Of a stretch of DNA of 64,000 bases, positions 29,641-37,470 are shown in pieces; the stretch's first letter is position 1; each line of letters opens with the position of its first letter. Below the pieces are notes generated by a model, which saw only the letters and a program-made list of their open reading frames with translations, had not been told where the DNA came from and did not search any database. The position numbers and the translations under genes were made by a program. Source of the stretch: Neptuniibacter sp. 1_MG-2023 (lineage in GTDB: Bacteria; Pseudomonadota; Gammaproteobacteria; Pseudomonadales; Balneatricaceae); NCBI RefSeq assembly GCF_030547185.1, contig NZ_JAUOQR010000011.1:1-64000 (forward strand), written 5' to 3'.

Positions 29641-29946
29641 TTTCCAGTACCTCACGAATCGACTTTAGGATATACGCGGGTATGTTTTCCTTAACGGCCT
29701 TTTTGTAGATCACCAATAACCAGATCTCACCATTAGCCAACCGGTAAAGTAGATGACTCGCACTCCACCACGCTTCCCTGAACCCGCTACCGACCATCGA
29801 ACCTTTCGACACCCGCCGCTACCAGGAATAGGATCGCCAATCTCTGGGTTGGCTGCCAACCAAGAGAAGAAGGCGCTTCGCTCCTCTTCGGTCCAGATTT
29901 TTCTGGCATCCGCTTCGAATGTAGGGGTTTCGATGATAGTAAACAT
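29633..29946 (-). pseudogene. HigB/RelE-like toxin broken by a 1-base deletion
   Basis: The first 68 or so residues are a normal RelE/HigB-type mRNA-interferase start (MFTIIETPTFEADARKIW, then PGSGGCRKVRW and KRGGVRVIYFT). After VIYFT the frame shifts and would end after about 10 unrelated residues. In the next frame the family sequence resumes as LANGEIWLLVIYKK and IPAYILKSIREVLEND, ending at 29633. The lost base is at about 29743, in a CCGG context where CCCGG is expected. The intact gene would encode about 104 residues, the usual length. The toxin should be inactive unless the shift is a sequencing error. Confidence 0.85.
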
Positions 29947-29953
29947 GACAACC

Positions 29954-29981
29954 AATATACGTCATTGACGGAGTTTTGCAA
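29954..29981 (-). promoter_or_regulatory. Promoter of the higBA-like module
   Basis: On the minus strand TTGCAA (29976-29981) and TATATT (29954-29959) are separated by 16 bases. The -10 element is only eight bases from the toxin ATG, so the transcript would be nearly leaderless, consistent with the lack of a ribosome binding site. Confidence 0.55.
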
Positions 29982-30030
29982 GTGAGATGACTTGAAGGAT
30001 TAAGGAACTTAAGAGTCAAAGGAACTTAAA

Positions 30031-30226
30031 GGTCAGGTCTTGCATTGTGCGCATTACCTCTGGAAGTTAAGCGATATAACGCACCTAAAAATTCGATTCT
30101 TAGCGATCGTGACAGAATACACACGCCTTGTGAAAGGCTATCAAAAATAACAATAAATCAACTTAAAAATATGGGCCTAGTTAGGTATTAGTCACCAATA
30201 TGCAAGACCCGACCCCGTTGTGTGCT
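30031..30226. mobile_element. MITE-like repeat R2, right copy
   Basis: Second copy of the element at 29087-29290. It begins GGTCAGGTCTTGCATTGTGC and ends with a shortened right end in which CACGA is missing from ATGCACGATGCAAG. The two copies flank the toxin-antitoxin module as direct repeats. Confidence 0.7.
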
Positions 30227-30228
30227 TC

Positions 30229-30270
30229 ATTGCGGCTCGTCGCTACCGGCTTTTACTTTTGTTATTTTAA
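30229..30270. repeat. 42-bp direct repeat R1, right copy
   Basis: Identical to 29034-29075. It directly follows R2 here, whereas the left copy directly precedes R2, so the order is R1, R2, module, R2, R1. Confidence 0.9.
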
Positions 30271-30295
30271 CAAGTGAAGTTCAGTTGAACGCTAG

Positions 30296-30607
30296 TTAGT
30301 TTTCATTTTCGCCAGATAGTAAAAACTTTCGTAAATCTCGCTCTTGCCTTAACACGTGAAGAATATAAACTAAATCCTTATCAACTTTGTAGAAAACGCG
30401 GCAAGGGTTTACGACTAATTCTCGATAATTTAAAGTCGAAATCTCTTCAGGGATTCGGCCTGAGTCAGGAAATTGTTCGAGCCTTTCCACCTTATTGAAA
30501 ACTTTTTCTACTAATTGCCTCGCAGCGAACGGATGACTCACTGCAATATACTCAGCTATATGGTTCAGATCATCTAGTGCCGGCTCAGTCCAAATTATTT
30601 GAGCCAT
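30296..30607 (-). CDS. RelE/ParE-family toxin, 103 aa
   Basis: The sequence matches the RelE/ParE toxin superfamily: WTEPALDDLNHIAEYIA, the FPDSGRIPEE turn, YRELVVNPCRVFYKV and the ending ILHVLRQERDLRKFL. Members either cut mRNA on the ribosome or poison gyrase; the sequence alone does not settle which, though the RVFYKV strand is closer to ParE-type members. It follows and overlaps the antitoxin gene by 13 bases, the usual tight coupling. Length is normal and no damage is visible, so this second module looks functional. Confidence 0.9.
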   Translation of the reverse strand: MAQIIWTEPALDDLNHIAEYIAVSHPFAARQLVEKVFNKVERLEQFPDSGRIPEEISTLNYRELVVNPCRVFYKVDKDLVYILHVLRQERDLRKFLLSGENEN

Positions 30608-30852
30608 TTACTCATCTTCTCTTTGGCTTGTGACATATCCACTGTTCGACCTTCACGGATAGCCTGCTCGCCTTTCGCGATACCTTCTAGGATTTTCATC
30701 CGTTCTACCATTAACTCGTAATCAGCTACGTCAAGCAAATAGGCTGATGGCTGACCATGCTCAGTTATAAGAATAGGTTCTTTTGACTCATGCAGATCAG
30801 CGAGCAGCTTTGTTGCTTGCCGCTTTAACGTCGTGACAACTTCGGTTCTCAT
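30595..30852 (-). CDS. Phd/YefM-family antitoxin, 85 aa
   Basis: An N-terminal DNA-binding fold of the Phd/YefM type (VVTTLKRQATKLLADLHESK, PILITEHGQPSAYLLD) is followed by a C-terminal helix that would wrap the toxin. It would repress its own operon and neutralise the toxin encoded next. TAAGGTG precedes the ATG. A direct repeat at 30874-30891 overlaps the promoter and is the likely operator. Confidence 0.9.
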   Translation of the reverse strand: MRTEVVTTLKRQATKLLADLHESKEPILITEHGQPSAYLLDVADYELMVERMKILEGIAKGEQAIREGRTVDMSQAKEKMSKWLK

Positions 30853-30873
30853 AGTAACACCTTAGATTAAAAT

Positions 30874-30891
30874 GTATCACTATAGTATCAC
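30874..30891. promoter_or_regulatory. Putative operator of the second toxin-antitoxin operon
   Basis: GTATCAC TATA GTATCAC: two 7-base half-sites with 11-base period, 22 bases upstream of the antitoxin ATG and overlapping the probable -10 region. Such repeats are the expected target of Phd/YefM autoregulation. Confidence 0.55.
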
Positions 30892-31073
30892 TCCATTTCA
30901 AAGAAAACTAACATTTGTATATACGGGTCCTGTATATCTACCCCACTGCTATTGGTTAACAACAGATGTAATTATTTGAAAAGGAAGGAGAAACTAAAGA
31001 ATCGAAGCACACTCTTCCGTGACAAAACGAGCATGCGCATTAACAATTGATCTACATTACCCTATAAAAAGGT

Positions 31074-31154
31074 GCTGTATATCTACCCATGCCAGACATC
31101 CACCTGTCTGATTTATAACTATTTTTAACCTAAGCTAGGTGGCAATACAAGACC
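31074..31154. repeat. Hairpin element with conserved loop, copy A
   Basis: About 80 bases match 50876-50954: both begin TGTRTATCTACC, share a central ATTTATAA and TTTTTAACCTAAGC, and end AATACAAG. The arms differ in sequence, yet in each copy they can pair; here TGCCA/TGGCA or CCACCT/AGGTGG are available. A third, truncated start (TCCTGTATATCTACCC) lies at 30928-30943. The element is followed directly by a CGCTCAC-type repeat. Confidence 0.65.
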
Positions 31155-31180
31155 TTCGCTCACAGGGTGAGCGCCTACAT
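31153..31180. repeat. CGCTCAC/GTGAGCG palindromic repeat, copy at 31153
   Basis: A REP-like short repeat with core CTTCGCTCAC..GGTGAGCGCCTAC. Related copies are at 26491-26516, 51076-51102 (the best palindrome) and 58523-58550. All lie between genes. Confidence 0.7.
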
Positions 31181-31249
31181 CGGGGTCTTTCATTTCTTAC
31201 GAAAGTCCGTAACCATATAGGTCATCTTTATACGCATTTTATTGAGTAA

Positions 31250-32038
31250 TTACATGGCCGGTATAGCAACAGGTACAGGCTGCTGGCGGTAAAACTGGCA
31301 GAGTAGCCTGTATACCTCAGGCATGTGCGCCTTCATATTTTTTGGATCTTCAAAGAAGGTTTCGCTGCATACGGCAAAAAACTCAGCGGGGTCTGTTAAA
31401 GCATAATCGTCTAAAGGGAGCGGACGGTGTTTTTTATAATCATGCTGTAAACGATCCCAGGCGGCGGTAAAAATGTCATGCCACTCTCCTGCTCGCATAT
31501 TCGGATGCATAGGTGGGGCGCCATTAGCACCATCCCGCAGCATATCCAGTTTATGAGCTAACTCATGAATCACCACATTGCTTGCCTTAGTATGATTCAC
31601 ATGAGCACCGCTTTCACAAATAGAAGCCCATGACAAAATCACAGGCCCCTTGGACCACGCTTCGCCACTTAAGCCCGGACTTTTAGAATGAACCACCCCA
31701 TCATCACTACGATAAGGACGGTTAGGGATAAAATCCCCCTCGTAAAGGATAAGGGTATACCAGTGATCGTACCAATCTAGGCCTAAGTGCAATATAGGCA
31801 CACAAGCCATTGTGGCAACTTTTAAACACATTTCATTAGTAAACTGGAAATCACCACCCGATACAAAGTCCTTACGCACTAAAAAGCGGAATGCCATATC
31901 CCTTAACGCATCCCGTTCAGCACCTTGATAGCGTTCCATCACTGGCCAATCAGCGATGGCTGACTCCCACTGCTGCGTGGTAAAGCCCATTTTTTTAACG
32001 CGTCGGTTTTCCAACCAGTTATGGATTCGTTTAAACAT
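31250..32038 (-). CDS. mtfA: MtfA-like zinc-dependent peptidase, 262 aa
   Basis: The protein matches MtfA, a cytoplasmic zinc aminopeptidase-like protein that binds the glucose regulator Mlc (DgsA) in enterobacteria. The zinc motif is HELAHKLDML at about residue 160 and the third ligand is the glutamate in EFFAVCSETFF. The N-terminal half includes the family segments FLVRKDF and VILSWASI. Length fits (about 265). Whether an Mlc partner exists here is unknown, so the substrate is open. The gene lies just downstream of the ribH paralogue, 107 bases away on the same strand. Confidence 0.87.
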   Translation of the reverse strand: MFKRIHNWLENRRVKKMGFTTQQWESAIADWPVMERYQGAERDALRDMAFRFLVRKDFVSGGDFQFTNEMCLKVATMACVPILHLGLDWYDHWYTLILYEGDFIPNRPYRSDDGVVHSKSPGLSGEAWSKGPVILSWASICESGAHVNHTKASNVVIHELAHKLDMLRDGANGAPPMHPNMRAGEWHDIFTAAWDRLQHDYKKHRPLPLDDYALTDPAEFFAVCSETFFEDPKNMKAHMPEVYRLLCQFYRQQPVPVAIPAM

Positions 32039-32145
32039 GGTAAACTCGTTTACAGGCGGGCATCGTTATTGTCCGATAAATGGCGAATACACCGAGTGAT
32101 ATAAACGCCATAGTATAACGAAGCATTACGAAGAGGTAGCTAGGT

Positions 32146-32628
32146 TTATAGTGCCAGCTTCGCTTTTACAGTGAGCTGCACCGCCTGATCACATGCATGT
32201 GCTAACTCAACACCCTTCTTTATAAAGTGGCGAGAGAAATAGTCGTTATGCTCATCATGCTCATGAAAGTGATGGGGCGTAAGTACTGCGGTTAAAACAG
32301 GCACTTCTGTTTCTAATTGAACTTGCATTAGCCCGCTACAAACCGCTTGTGCAACAAAGTCATGGCGATAAATACCGCCATCCACCACCAATCCGCTACA
32401 GGCAATCGCTGCGTACTGGCCACTTTTCGCCAGCAGTTTTGCTTGCAAGGGTATTTCAAACGCACCAGGTACAGCGATCACCTCGATCAGTGATACATCA
32501 TACCCACGTGAAGTTAACTCTTTTTTAAATCCATCCAGACAATTGAGAACGATCTCTTCATGCCAAGTCGCATGTAGAAACGCAATTCGTTGTGTTGCAG
32601 GAGTGAAATTCGTTGAGCTCTGATTCAT
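32146..32628 (-). CDS. ribH: 6,7-dimethyl-8-ribityllumazine synthase paralogue (RibH2-like), 160 aa
   Basis: The penultimate enzyme of riboflavin synthesis condenses the ribityl-aminouracil intermediate with dihydroxybutanone phosphate. Family features include VIAVPGAFEIPLQAKLLA, the VVDGGIYRHDFVAQAV segment and VLTAVLTPHHF, where usual RibH1 proteins read VLTT. The sequence is closer to the second-type lumazine synthase known from Brucella and relatives. It stands alone behind an FMN riboswitch rather than in a rib operon, so it is probably a separately controlled paralogue. AGGA precedes the ATG. Confidence 0.85.
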   Translation of the reverse strand: MNQSSTNFTPATQRIAFLHATWHEEIVLNCLDGFKKELTSRGYDVSLIEVIAVPGAFEIPLQAKLLAKSGQYAAIACSGLVVDGGIYRHDFVAQAVCSGLMQVQLETEVPVLTAVLTPHHFHEHDEHNDYFSRHFIKKGVELAHACDQAVQLTVKAKLAL

Positions 32629-32747
32629 TACAAAATCCTATAAATAGAAAGTGAATCAGGGCGAACGGACAGGAAAATACGCCACATAGAGCGACACTAC
32701 ACCACTAAGATAAGCGGCGTAGTTTAATATTTTGTCTGACACGTTCC

Positions 32748-32885
32748 CTATCATCCGGACTATAACCGTCGGCTCTGGAATCACACCAGATCTGCTGACC
32801 CTAAAAGAAAGCTCTTAAAGGCGCTCGCGGGCTTAGAAATACTTCTTTACCGCCGGTGGGGAGTTTCACCCCGCCCCGAGAACGA
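32748..32885 (-). ncRNA. FMN riboswitch (RFN element)
   Basis: Read on the minus strand, all conserved RFN segments occur in order: GGGGCGGGGTGAAACTCCCC, ACCGGCGGTA, AGCCCGCGAGCG, GGTCAGCAGATCTGGTGTGA, TTCCAGAGCCGACGGTTAT and AGTCCGGATGA. It ends about 120 bases before the ribH start. Downstream, ACTACGCCGC/GTGGTGTAGT can form a 10-bp hairpin without a T run, so control may act on translation or via an anti-structure rather than a simple terminator. FMN binding would shut down the gene. Confidence 0.96.
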
Positions 32886-33025
32886 AATCGAAATTATTCG
32901 ACGGCAGCGAATATACTGCCTTTTACCGTATATTGTCAAAATCTGATATTTACAGCCGGGCACTAACCTTGTGGGTTATCACTTATTTGCTTACCAGCAG
33001 ACACTCCATCATCGGTAAAAGCAGA

Positions 33026-33499
33026 TTAAGCTTTCTGAGCGGCCCTTAACATCCATGCTGTTTTCTCATGAATACGCATACGATCAGAAACTAAAGAAGC
33101 GGTAGACTCATCATCTGCAGCTTGCGCAATTTTTAACACTTTACGTGCAGTTTTGATCACTTGCTCATGGCCTTTTGTTAACAAGGCAACCATTTCCGCT
33201 GACGAGGGAACACCCTCAACCTCTTCGATTGAACTCAGTTTTGAAAACTCTTTGTAGGTTCCCGGCGCAGCAACATCGAGTGTTCGGATACGTTCTGCAA
33301 TATCATCTACAGCAATAGCTAGTTCTGTGTAGTGCTCCTCAAACATCAAATGTAATTCACGAAACTGTAAACCTGTCACATTCCAATGAAAGTTATGGGT
33401 TTGCAAATACAATGTATAAGAGTCAGCTAAAAGCCGCTTTAAGCCATCTGCAATTTTTAATCGATCTTTTTTGTTTATACCAATATCAATACCAGTCAT
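33026..33499 (-). CDS. dps: Dps-type ferritin-like protein, 157 aa
   Basis: A Dps-family 12-mer that oxidises and stores iron and protects DNA. The ferroxidase-site residues are visible: HNFHWNVTG, then [22 protein letters not shown]. The C-terminal helix ends [17 protein letters not shown]. The N-terminus is short with only a few lysines, so direct DNA binding is uncertain. AAGGA precedes the ATG. It lies next to a ZIP carrier and another ferritin-like gene, a metal-handling neighbourhood. Confidence 0.93.
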   Translation of the reverse strand: MTGIDIGINKKDRLKIADGLKRLLADSYTLYLQTHNFHWNVTGLQFRELHLMFEEHYTELAIAVDDIAERIRTLDVAAPGTYKEFSKLSSIEEVEGVPSSAEMVALLTKGHEQVIKTARKVLKIAQAADDESTASLVSDRMRIHEKTAWMLRAAQKA

Positions 33500-33620
33500 T
33501 TTATTTCCTTACGCTTAACGTCATTATGAATTACAAGGTTCACATAAGTGACCACAACACAGCTAAGGTCATACTGAACCTATTCTTAGACCCCTCAATT
33601 GATGCTTATTAGCAATCAAA

Positions 33621-34355
33621 TTAAGCCTTTGATAAAACGATTATTATTGCCACCAGCACACCACCACCTAATGCAACAAAACTATACTTTTTATGCTCTT
33701 GCTCTGCCCTAGGTAAGAGATGTGTAGCACCTACATAAATTAGCGCACCTGCTGATAAGGATAGCAGAGCTCCTAAAATAGGTTCATTGATCTCACTTAT
33801 AAATGGGTATGAAACTAGCATTCCCAAAGGCGTAGTAAGCGCAGCTGCCAATAAAGCAAGCATCATTGCTTTGCGATCACTAAAGCCTCCTCGGATTAAT
33901 AAAAGATATGTGATTATTCCTTCCGGAAACTCATGTAAAACCATACCTGCTGTTGCGAGAAAGCCAGTAAAAATACTCACTGTAAAAACAATAGAGTAAA
34001 TAAATCCATCAATAAACGAATGGAAACCAATCCCTATCATAGGAACAAGTCCAATCCCATACTGCTCTTTTTCAGGATCTTTATGACAAACAAAAGCGGT
34101 GATAAAACGGTTAAATAGATGCAATCCAAAATACCCAACTAACAGATAGATAGCGCTGTTAGGGTTCATGGATAAAGCTTTAGGAATTATATGAAGAAAT
34201 GAGGCCGAGATAAGTACACCCGCGGCAAAACACATAAAGTAGGTAGTGTTGCGCTGCCCCCAATTGACATATTTACGTATGGTATAGATACCAACGGAAG
34301 TTACTATCGCTGCCAAGGCACTCGTGGCAAACGCTGTCCAAAATGTATTACCCAT
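33621..34355 (-). CDS. ZIP-family divalent metal transporter, 244 aa
   Basis: A ZIP carrier with about eight membrane helices. The signature helix 4 contains IGIGFHSFIDGF and helix 5 contains VLHEFPEGIITYLL; these histidines and glutamates form the metal site. Members import zinc, iron or other divalent ions. The ATG at 34355 is 9 bases after the ferritin-like gene, with GGGGGCG upstream, so the two form an operon and the substrate may be iron. Confidence 0.9.
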   Translation of the reverse strand: MGNTFWTAFATSALAAIVTSVGIYTIRKYVNWGQRNTTYFMCFAAGVLISASFLHIIPKALSMNPNSAIYLLVGYFGLHLFNRFITAFVCHKDPEKEQYGIGLVPMIGIGFHSFIDGFIYSIVFTVSIFTGFLATAGMVLHEFPEGIITYLLLIRGGFSDRKAMMLALLAAALTTPLGMLVSYPFISEINEPILGALLSLSAGALIYVGATHLLPRAEQEHKKYSFVALGGGVLVAIIIVLSKA

Positions 34356-34364
34356 TAACGCCCC

Positions 34365-34862
34365 CTATTTAGAGCACCGCCCCCTTCCCTGTCCTTGTCC
34401 TTGTCCTCGACCATTGCCTCTGCCATCACCTCTTCCATTCCCTAAGCCTTTACCTTGGGCCCCTCCTCGTTCAACACAGCGCTGAAACGCAGGGAGATGG
34501 TTTTCTTTTGACGCTCTCTGCAACCGTTTTAAAACCGCTTGAACATCAGGGTAGTCGGTCGTTGCTTCAAGCAGTCTGTCATACATCTCGGCATTTTCAA
34601 TTTCATCCTCAACGCCCAACATACATGCATCAAGGATCGATGATGGTATTTCAATACGTGTATCCCAGTCATCTTCAGGGACGGCAATATTGTATTTAGC
34701 AAACAAAGGTAGCAAAGCCTCAACATGACGACCTTCAGCCTCTACAATATTAATAAAGGGTCGTATCTCTCCAAATGTATTAATAACGGCACGATAAGTT
34801 GCTCGCGCTTTATACTCATCATTGATTGCTTCGACCAAAGCATTCTTTAATTTTTCAGACAT
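34365..34862 (-). CDS. Ferritin-like protein with Gly/Arg/Gln-rich tail, 165 aa
   Basis: The first 130 residues form a four-helix ferritin-like domain with repeated metal-ligand patterns: EAINDEYKARATYRAV, IVEAEGRHVEALLPL, GVEDEIENAEMYDRLL and ASKENHLPAFQRC. This is the DUF2202-type family. The last 35 residues are low complexity, with GRGDGRGNGRGQGQGQ, and end in a cysteine. I start at 34862, where GAGGGAG precedes the ATG, not at the longer frame from 34916. It heads a two-gene unit with the ZIP transporter. Confidence 0.85.
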   Translation of the reverse strand: MSEKLKNALVEAINDEYKARATYRAVINTFGEIRPFINIVEAEGRHVEALLPLFAKYNIAVPEDDWDTRIEIPSSILDACMLGVEDEIENAEMYDRLLEATTDYPDVQAVLKRLQRASKENHLPAFQRCVERGGAQGKGLGNGRGDGRGNGRGQGQGQGRGRCSK

Positions 34863-35079
34863 GACTCCCTCTCCTCTCGCAAGAGTAGATGGGATTGATC
34901 TAGGGTATAAACGCAATCGTTTAATAAAGATTTACCCTTTCTTTTCCATCCACACCACCGATATATTAGATAATATTAATATATAGGCAGTTAATGATAA
35001 AAACAAGCCACCTTCCGTTTCTGTAAGGGCTTAAACCACTGCCCACCAATACATTACCCAGCGAAGTGCCTACTACCCA
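34863..35079. other. Upstream region of the ferritin-like/ZIP operon
   Basis: No gene is visible. An AT-rich palindromic patch around ATATTAATATAT at 34973-34985 and a GGGTATAAACGC segment near 34903 may be part of the promoter or an operator. Nothing here matches a Fur or Zur box well. Confidence 0.35.
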
Positions 35080-35210
35080 GTAATCCGAATCGCTTCAGCA
35101 ACGAGTGCCCCATCGTACTGACCACCACTAGGTTAATGATTAAGTCAAAAGGTACGACAACAAATTTAGAACCCGAAAAATAATAATTCTTATCTTTTAG
35201 TCCACAACTA
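35080..35210 (-). pseudogene. Remnant of a Bax inhibitor-1 family gene
   Basis: On the minus strand the translation contains KFVVVPFDLIINLVV, then, after a frame change, YDGALVAEAIRITG followed by stops. The intact protein at 14634-15290 has NFVVVPFGFIINMVV and YDPSIVLEAIRVTG at the same place, and the nucleotide sequences also align. About 45 codons survive, with no start. This is a decayed paralogue or an inactivated copy. Confidence 0.85.
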
Positions 35211-35219
35211 CCCTGTTAT

Positions 35220-35561
35220 TTAGTCTGCAGACTTGAGCTTAACAAGGTTGTAGATCTGCCAAATCCCTAACGGGAAAAAAACAAAGAGGATGAGAATAGC
35301 GCTATTAATATAGTTTATTAGGGAAACTCTCTTTTCCGCGAATCTATTTAGCTCTCGTAACGACAGTATAGGTAGAAAGACTAAGGGAATAGCGAAGAGA
35401 CTAAAGCCCATCAATGCCCCCATAACAAAATCAGCGGTTGTTGACGTGGGTGAGTCCGTAGCCATAGTGCCTAAAAATAATGCCATAAAAGCACCCATGC
35501 CAGTCCCTAATACCATCTCGATATAGAGAGTTATTTTTAGATATTTAATTCTTCGTTCCAT
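35220..35561 (-). CDS. Small multi-span membrane protein, 113 aa
   Basis: Three to four hydrophobic helices are visible: MVLGTGMGAFMALFLG, FVMGALMGFSLFAIPLVFL and SAILILFVFFPLGIWQIYNL, after a basic start MERRIKYLK. The last helix resembles the closing helix of small DUF-type membrane proteins, but I do not recognise the family. The ATG at 35561 is preceded by TGGAA; a longer frame to 35606 lacks support. It follows the Bax-inhibitor remnant closely, so the stretch may have been rearranged. Confidence 0.65.
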   Translation of the reverse strand: MERRIKYLKITLYIEMVLGTGMGAFMALFLGTMATDSPTSTTADFVMGALMGFSLFAIPLVFLPILSLRELNRFAEKRVSLINYINSAILILFVFFPLGIWQIYNLVKLKSAD

Positions 35562-35658
35562 AAAGATTCCACTGATAAAGAGTTTACTGCCGCCCAACGA
35601 ACACATAAACCGAATCCGCTAAAGCACACTTAAGATACTACCTATTGATACGACTTAT

Positions 35659-36651
35659 TTATTGTTCCAATGCTTTATCGAAGGCATTAATAAAAGCACT
35701 ATAGTCTTCATATTGCGGCATATGGCCTAGTCCTTCCAATTCAAAAAGGGTGGCACCATTAATCATGTTTTTAGTGTGTTTTCCCAGTTGTTGGTATTCA
35801 CCCAACTTATAGGTAACGCCCGCTTTCAACCAGCCCCGACCCGGCCCTGTTTTATCTCTCGTTCCGATAATCAAAAACGTTTCATTCTCTATTTGTGGCA
35901 ACCTAGCCACTATATTTTCTGAGAAGATAGGGCCATAAGTTAAGGCATTATTCCACGCAATAAGACTCCAATCCGGCCCTGCCAGCATCCCTTTTAAAGG
36001 CACCAACAACTGCTCATATTCACTGGACCATTTACCGTCATAGTAATTCTTTTTTTGGTAGTTCCGAGCCTTATCTAGCGTCTTATTCAGCTCATTTTTA
36101 TAGAAGAAATCAACATCTTTAAACTCTGCATATTGACCATAGTTTTCTAAACCAATAGGGTTGATCAAAATCAGTTTGTTAACTGAAGCACTATAATTAA
36201 CTGCAAACGTAACGGCTAACATCCCACCCATTGAGTGACCAACAAGATCAAACTTTTTAATACCTAAGCTATCGAGCAAAGATTTAGTATTGAGTCCAAG
36301 CTGACCGAAACTGTATTGGTAATAATCAGGTTTAGATGATTTACCAAAACCAATTTGATCCGGAATAATGACACGATAATTTTTCTTTAGAAGGTCTTTT
36401 GCCACCCGCTCCCAGTAGTAACCAGAAAAGTTTTTACCATGCAGTAAAACAATGACTTTTTCAGCGTCCTTATTCCCCACATCCATGTAACGCATTTTTA
36501 GGGTTTGATTTTGAGAGTTAAACTTAAATGTGCTGACCTCAAATGGATATTCAAACCCATCAAGTTCTTTATTATAAATAACCGTTTGTGCAGCAAATGC
36601 CGGTAATGTTAAGACAAAAATAGAAACGAAGATTAGAAGATATTTTTTCAT
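35659..36651 (-). CDS. Exported alpha/beta-hydrolase, 330 aa
   Basis: A signal peptide (LLIFVSIFVLTLPAFAA) is followed by an alpha/beta-hydrolase domain. Visible are VIVLLHGKNFSGYYW (oxyanion region), the nucleophile elbow LVGHSMGGMLA with the serine, FLIIGTRDKTG for the acid position and the final ELEGLGHMPQYED with the catalytic histidine. It would act in the periplasm or outside on an ester or similar substrate. GGGG precedes the ATG. Similar proteins are annotated as proline iminopeptidase-like or epoxide-hydrolase-like, but the sequence does not decide. Confidence 0.88.
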   Translation of the reverse strand: MKKYLLIFVSIFVLTLPAFAAQTVIYNKELDGFEYPFEVSTFKFNSQNQTLKMRYMDVGNKDAEKVIVLLHGKNFSGYYWERVAKDLLKKNYRVIIPDQIGFGKSSKPDYYQYSFGQLGLNTKSLLDSLGIKKFDLVGHSMGGMLAVTFAVNYSASVNKLILINPIGLENYGQYAEFKDVDFFYKNELNKTLDKARNYQKKNYYDGKWSSEYEQLLVPLKGMLAGPDWSLIAWNNALTYGPIFSENIVARLPQIENETFLIIGTRDKTGPGRGWLKAGVTYKLGEYQQLGKHTKNMINGATLFELEGLGHMPQYEDYSAFINAFDKALEQ

Positions 36652-36786
36652 ACAGCCCCATAGGTTATATTGTTATCTACATTAAGATTTAAAACAGCGT
36701 CTACCCTGCTCCTGTGCCTTATTTCGTCAATACACAACAAGCCTTCCAGTATCTGTTTAGGTCGCAGGTTTTTACAATAAAGCGGG

Positions 36787-37293
36787 CTAGTCCCCGAGTG
36801 TACCTATACCTCGTGCTTCTCCGGTAACTAAGCCTATCTCCTTCAAATCAAATAAACCAAGTCTCTGCTCCTGATGGGGATGATCACACTTTTTATATTC
36901 GACGTGCTTACCCTGTTGTTCGACAAAAACACCTGAACTGTTTGGCCGAAAAACATGCAGATCTTGATGCACCGTATAAGTTAAATCCCCCCGCGTAAAA
37001 GAAAGTTCTGAGGTACTCCCTTTAGCGTAAGATAAAACGCCTAATTGATAGTTAGCATTCAGATCAGCGTAATTAGATGCAAATACCAATTCAAGATGAT
37101 CTTTATCTCCATAGCGATAAGTTAACTCACCGACGGTTGGACTAAACCCTTTAGTTAAACATAGAGAGATCACTTTATTATCACTCGCACACGAGAAATA
37201 AACCTCTTCTAGATCAGTACACAGATCAGGCTCCCCCGCGATAGATTGATTCATCATCACTAAAAAAGCACATGCGACTATCTTGGTTTGCAT
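36787..37293 (-). CDS. Exported protein of unknown function, 168 aa
   Basis: A short signal peptide (ACAFLVMMNQSIAG) precedes a mature domain with several cysteines (DLCTDLEEVYFSCAS, VISLCLTKG, YKKCDHPHQ). The pattern of two N-terminal cysteines followed by strands with TYRYGDKDHLELVF resembles small periplasmic proteins seen in pseudomonads and marine bacteria, but I do not recognise a named family. AGGGAG precedes the ATG. Confidence 0.72.
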   Translation of the reverse strand: MQTKIVACAFLVMMNQSIAGEPDLCTDLEEVYFSCASDNKVISLCLTKGFSPTVGELTYRYGDKDHLELVFASNYADLNANYQLGVLSYAKGSTSELSFTRGDLTYTVHQDLHVFRPNSSGVFVEQQGKHVEYKKCDHPHQEQRLGLFDLKEIGLVTGEARGIGTLGD

Positions 37294-37470
37294 TTAAAAC
37301 TCCCTATTAAGATCCATATCCGTAGGTATATGTACCGACAAGCATCGTTACCTAAGCCCACTATCAATAATGGGTCATAGCCTAGCTTAAGTAGTTCGCT
37401 TAATACCTTGATTAGGCTCACAGAACAACGAACTAAGCAGAATGCTCTGCGTTCAGCCTACCTCAACCTT

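Noticed and set aside
30271-30306. Very short attC-like AAC..GTT hairpin after the ParE-like toxin
   Set aside because: At 36 bases it is below the size of known attC sites and the stem is only 5 bp.
34973-34985. Fur-type iron box upstream of the ferritin-like gene
   Set aside because: The palindromic AT-rich patch matches the consensus poorly.
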